This document shows, piece by piece, positions 6,361 through 7,396 of a stretch of DNA of 7,396 nt (positions are counted from its first letter, which is position 1; each line of letters opens with the position of its first letter). Location of the stretch: positions 1 through 7,396 of the forward strand of contig JAEUJT010000066.1 in NCBI GenBank assembly GCA_016793525.1, in the 5' to 3' direction. This DNA is from Archangium sp. (GTDB taxonomy: Bacteria > Myxococcota > Myxococcia > Myxococcales > Myxococcaceae). The position numbers were made by a program, and so were the translations under genes. The notes under the pieces are model-generated. The model had not been told where the DNA came from. It saw only the letters and a program-made list of their open reading frames with translations, and ran no database searches.

Positions 6361-6383
6361 GGCCGTCGTTCACTTCAACCGGT
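6361..6383. promoter_or_regulatory. Very short divergent promoter region
   Basis: Only 23 bp separate the start codon of the minus-strand SafE fusion from the first in-frame ATG of the copper ATPase (47 bp if the ATG at 6408 is used). Promoters for both must overlap coding sequence. No -24/-12 element, FNR-type TTGAT-N4-ATCAA box or clear ribosome site was found by eye. Confidence 0.35.
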
Positions 6384-7396
6384 ATGCCGTTCGCATTGCC
6401 GGCCCGAATGGCCACTCCGCAGCCGGCATCTCCTCCAAACCACTGTCTCCACTGCCGGAGCGAGGTTCCACCCGGCGCAGAATCTGCGTCGTTCTGCTGC
6501 AGAGGCTGCGAGGCGGTGCATGGGCTCCTCCTCGAGCAGGGGCTGGGCCGGTACTACGAGCTCGCCGGCGCGTCGGTGAACCCGGTCGCCGAGCCCACGG
6601 CCACCCGCAGCCACGCCTGGCTCCAACCGCTGCTCGAGCGCACGGAGCAGGAGGCAGGCCCGCTCTGCACGCTCCAGCTCGACGTGCAAGGCCTCGAGTG
6701 CGCGGCCTGCGTCTGGCTGATGAACGAGACGTTTCGCCGTCGCGCGGGGTCGGCCGACATCATGGTCAACCCGGCGCTCGGCACGGTGCGCCTGCGGTGG
6801 CGGCGCGGGGAATGCGACGTGGCGAGGTGGGTCACCGACGTCGAGGCCTTCGGCTACGCGCTGGGGCCTGCGCGCAAGCAGAGCGCTCCGGCCTCGAGCG
6901 CCTGGCCGCTGCGCCTGGGGGTGTGCGTCGCGCTCACCATCAACGTGATGTTGTTTTCGCTGAGCTTCTACTTCGGCCTGAGCGCCACGGAGCCGGAGGT
7001 CTTCTCGCTCTTCACCTGGCTGTCGTTCGCGCTGTCGACGGTGGTGGTGGCGGTCGGCGGGTGGCCCTTCTTCCAGGCGGCTGCGCGCGGGCTGCGGCGC
7101 GGGCTGCTGCACCTCGACGTGCCCATCGCGCTGGGCATCGCGCTCGTCTACGCCACGTCGCTGGTGCAGCTGCGCGAAGGGCGCGGCGACCTGACGTACT
7201 TCGACACGCTCAACACCTTCATCACCCTGATGGTGCTGGGGCGGTTCCTCCAAGAGCGGCTGCTCGATCGGAACCGCCGCTACCTGCTCGAAGACGACGG
7301 CGCCGAGGGGCTCGCCACGCGGCGGGTTGAAGGCGAGCGGCTGGTGCAGGTTCCCGTGGCGCGGGTGGCCGTCGGCGATGTGTTGCTCATCGCGCC
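6384..7396 (+). CDS. ccoI: CcoI/FixI-type copper-transporting P-type ATPase, N-terminal part
   Basis: The first 337 residues are visible; the gene runs off the right edge. Residues 19-50 form the cysteine-rich N-terminal domain typical of CcoI/FixI (CLHC at 21-24, FCCRGCEAVHGLL at 37-49). A heavy-metal-associated domain follows with GLECAACVW (Cys106, Cys109). Four membrane helices lie near 176-199, 206-230, 245-264 and 271-290, and the actuator domain begins (VPVARVAVGDVLLIA). The phosphorylation site and the CPC membrane motif would lie outside the window. CcoI pumps copper across the inner membrane for assembly of cbb3-type cytochrome oxidase. The ATG at 6384 is the first near the domain; 6408 is an in-frame alternative and neither has a good ribosome site. 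The divergent SafE-like gene supports the oxidase-maturation assignment over simple copper detoxification. Genuine ccoNOP genes are not in the window, so the symbol is by domain pattern. Confidence 0.85.
   Translation, partial: MPFALPARMATPQPASPPNHCLHCRSEVPPGAESASFCCRGCEAVHGLLLEQGLGRYYELAGASVNPVAEPTATRSHAWLQPLLERTEQEAGPLCTLQLDVQGLECAACVWLMNETFRRRAGSADIMVNPALGTVRLRWRRGECDVARWVTDVEAFGYALGPARKQSAPASSAWPLRLGVCVALTINVMLFSLSFYFGLSATEPEVFSLFTWLSFALSTVVVAVGGWPFFQAAARGLRRGLLHLDVPIALGIALVYATSLVQLREGRGDLTYFDTLNTFITLMVLGRFLQERLLDRNRRYLLEDDGAEGLATRRVEGERLVQVPVARVAVGDVLLIA

Noticed and set aside
5086..6579. 497-residue plus-strand open frame
   Set aside because: Antisense to the SafE-cytochrome gene and running into the copper ATPase in another frame; composition is Arg/His-rich without domains.
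6119..7330. 403-residue plus-strand open frame overlapping the copper ATPase
   Set aside because: Wrong frame: all CcoI motifs (CLHC, FCCRGC, CAAC, membrane helices) are in the frame starting at 6384.
1..7396. Search for CRISPR arrays, tRNA/rRNA genes, insertion sequences and attachment sites
   Set aside because: No regularly spaced repeats, cloverleaf-like sequence, transposase motif or terminal inverted repeats were seen.

Overview
The window is very GC-rich, its genes use G or C at most third codon positions, and it is packed with genes on both strands. A globin-coupled histidine kinase, a likely sigma-54 promoter and a copper ATPase of the cbb3-oxidase maturation type together suggest a Myxococcota or related deltaproteobacterial chromosome. 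The lineage is inferred from style and gene content, not from a marker gene.

Layout. (1) Positions 1-1088, minus strand: most of a cytosolic histidine kinase with an N-terminal protoglobin (haem/O2 sensor) domain; its C-terminal end lies beyond the left edge. (2) 1089-1264: divergent intergenic region with a perfect 19-bp palindrome, repeated half-sites, and a near-consensus sigma-54 -24/-12 element ending about a dozen bases before the next gene. (3) 1265-3847, plus strand: a compact operon of a small helical protein, a universal stress protein with an ATP-binding motif, a two-CBS-domain protein, and a beta-CASP metallo-beta-lactamase-fold ribonuclease-like enzyme. (4) 3869-6360, minus strand: a six-helix SafE/TauE-like membrane protein fused in frame to a periplasmic CxxCH cytochrome/TPR-like region, followed with a 4-bp overlap by a small P-loop ATPase. 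(5) 6384-7396, plus strand: the N-terminal part of a CcoI/FixI-type copper P-type ATPase running off the right edge, divergent from the SafE fusion with only 23 bp between start codons.

The genes read as a low-oxygen or redox response locus. A haem-based kinase would sense O2 (or NO/CO) and probably act through a response regulator outside the window. A sigma-54 promoter next to it would drive a stress operon of ATP/adenylate-sensing proteins (Usp, CBS) and an RNA-processing enzyme. The right side would supply copper to a high-affinity haem-copper oxidase. The general logic, a haem kinase beside Usp and CBS genes, recalls dormancy/hypoxia regulons such as mycobacterial DosSR, but with different sensor and promoter classes. 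The functional link is inferred from gene content and adjacency. The most unusual items are the SafE-cytochrome fusion and the sigma-54 promoter placed so close to the first start codon that the mRNA would be almost leaderless.
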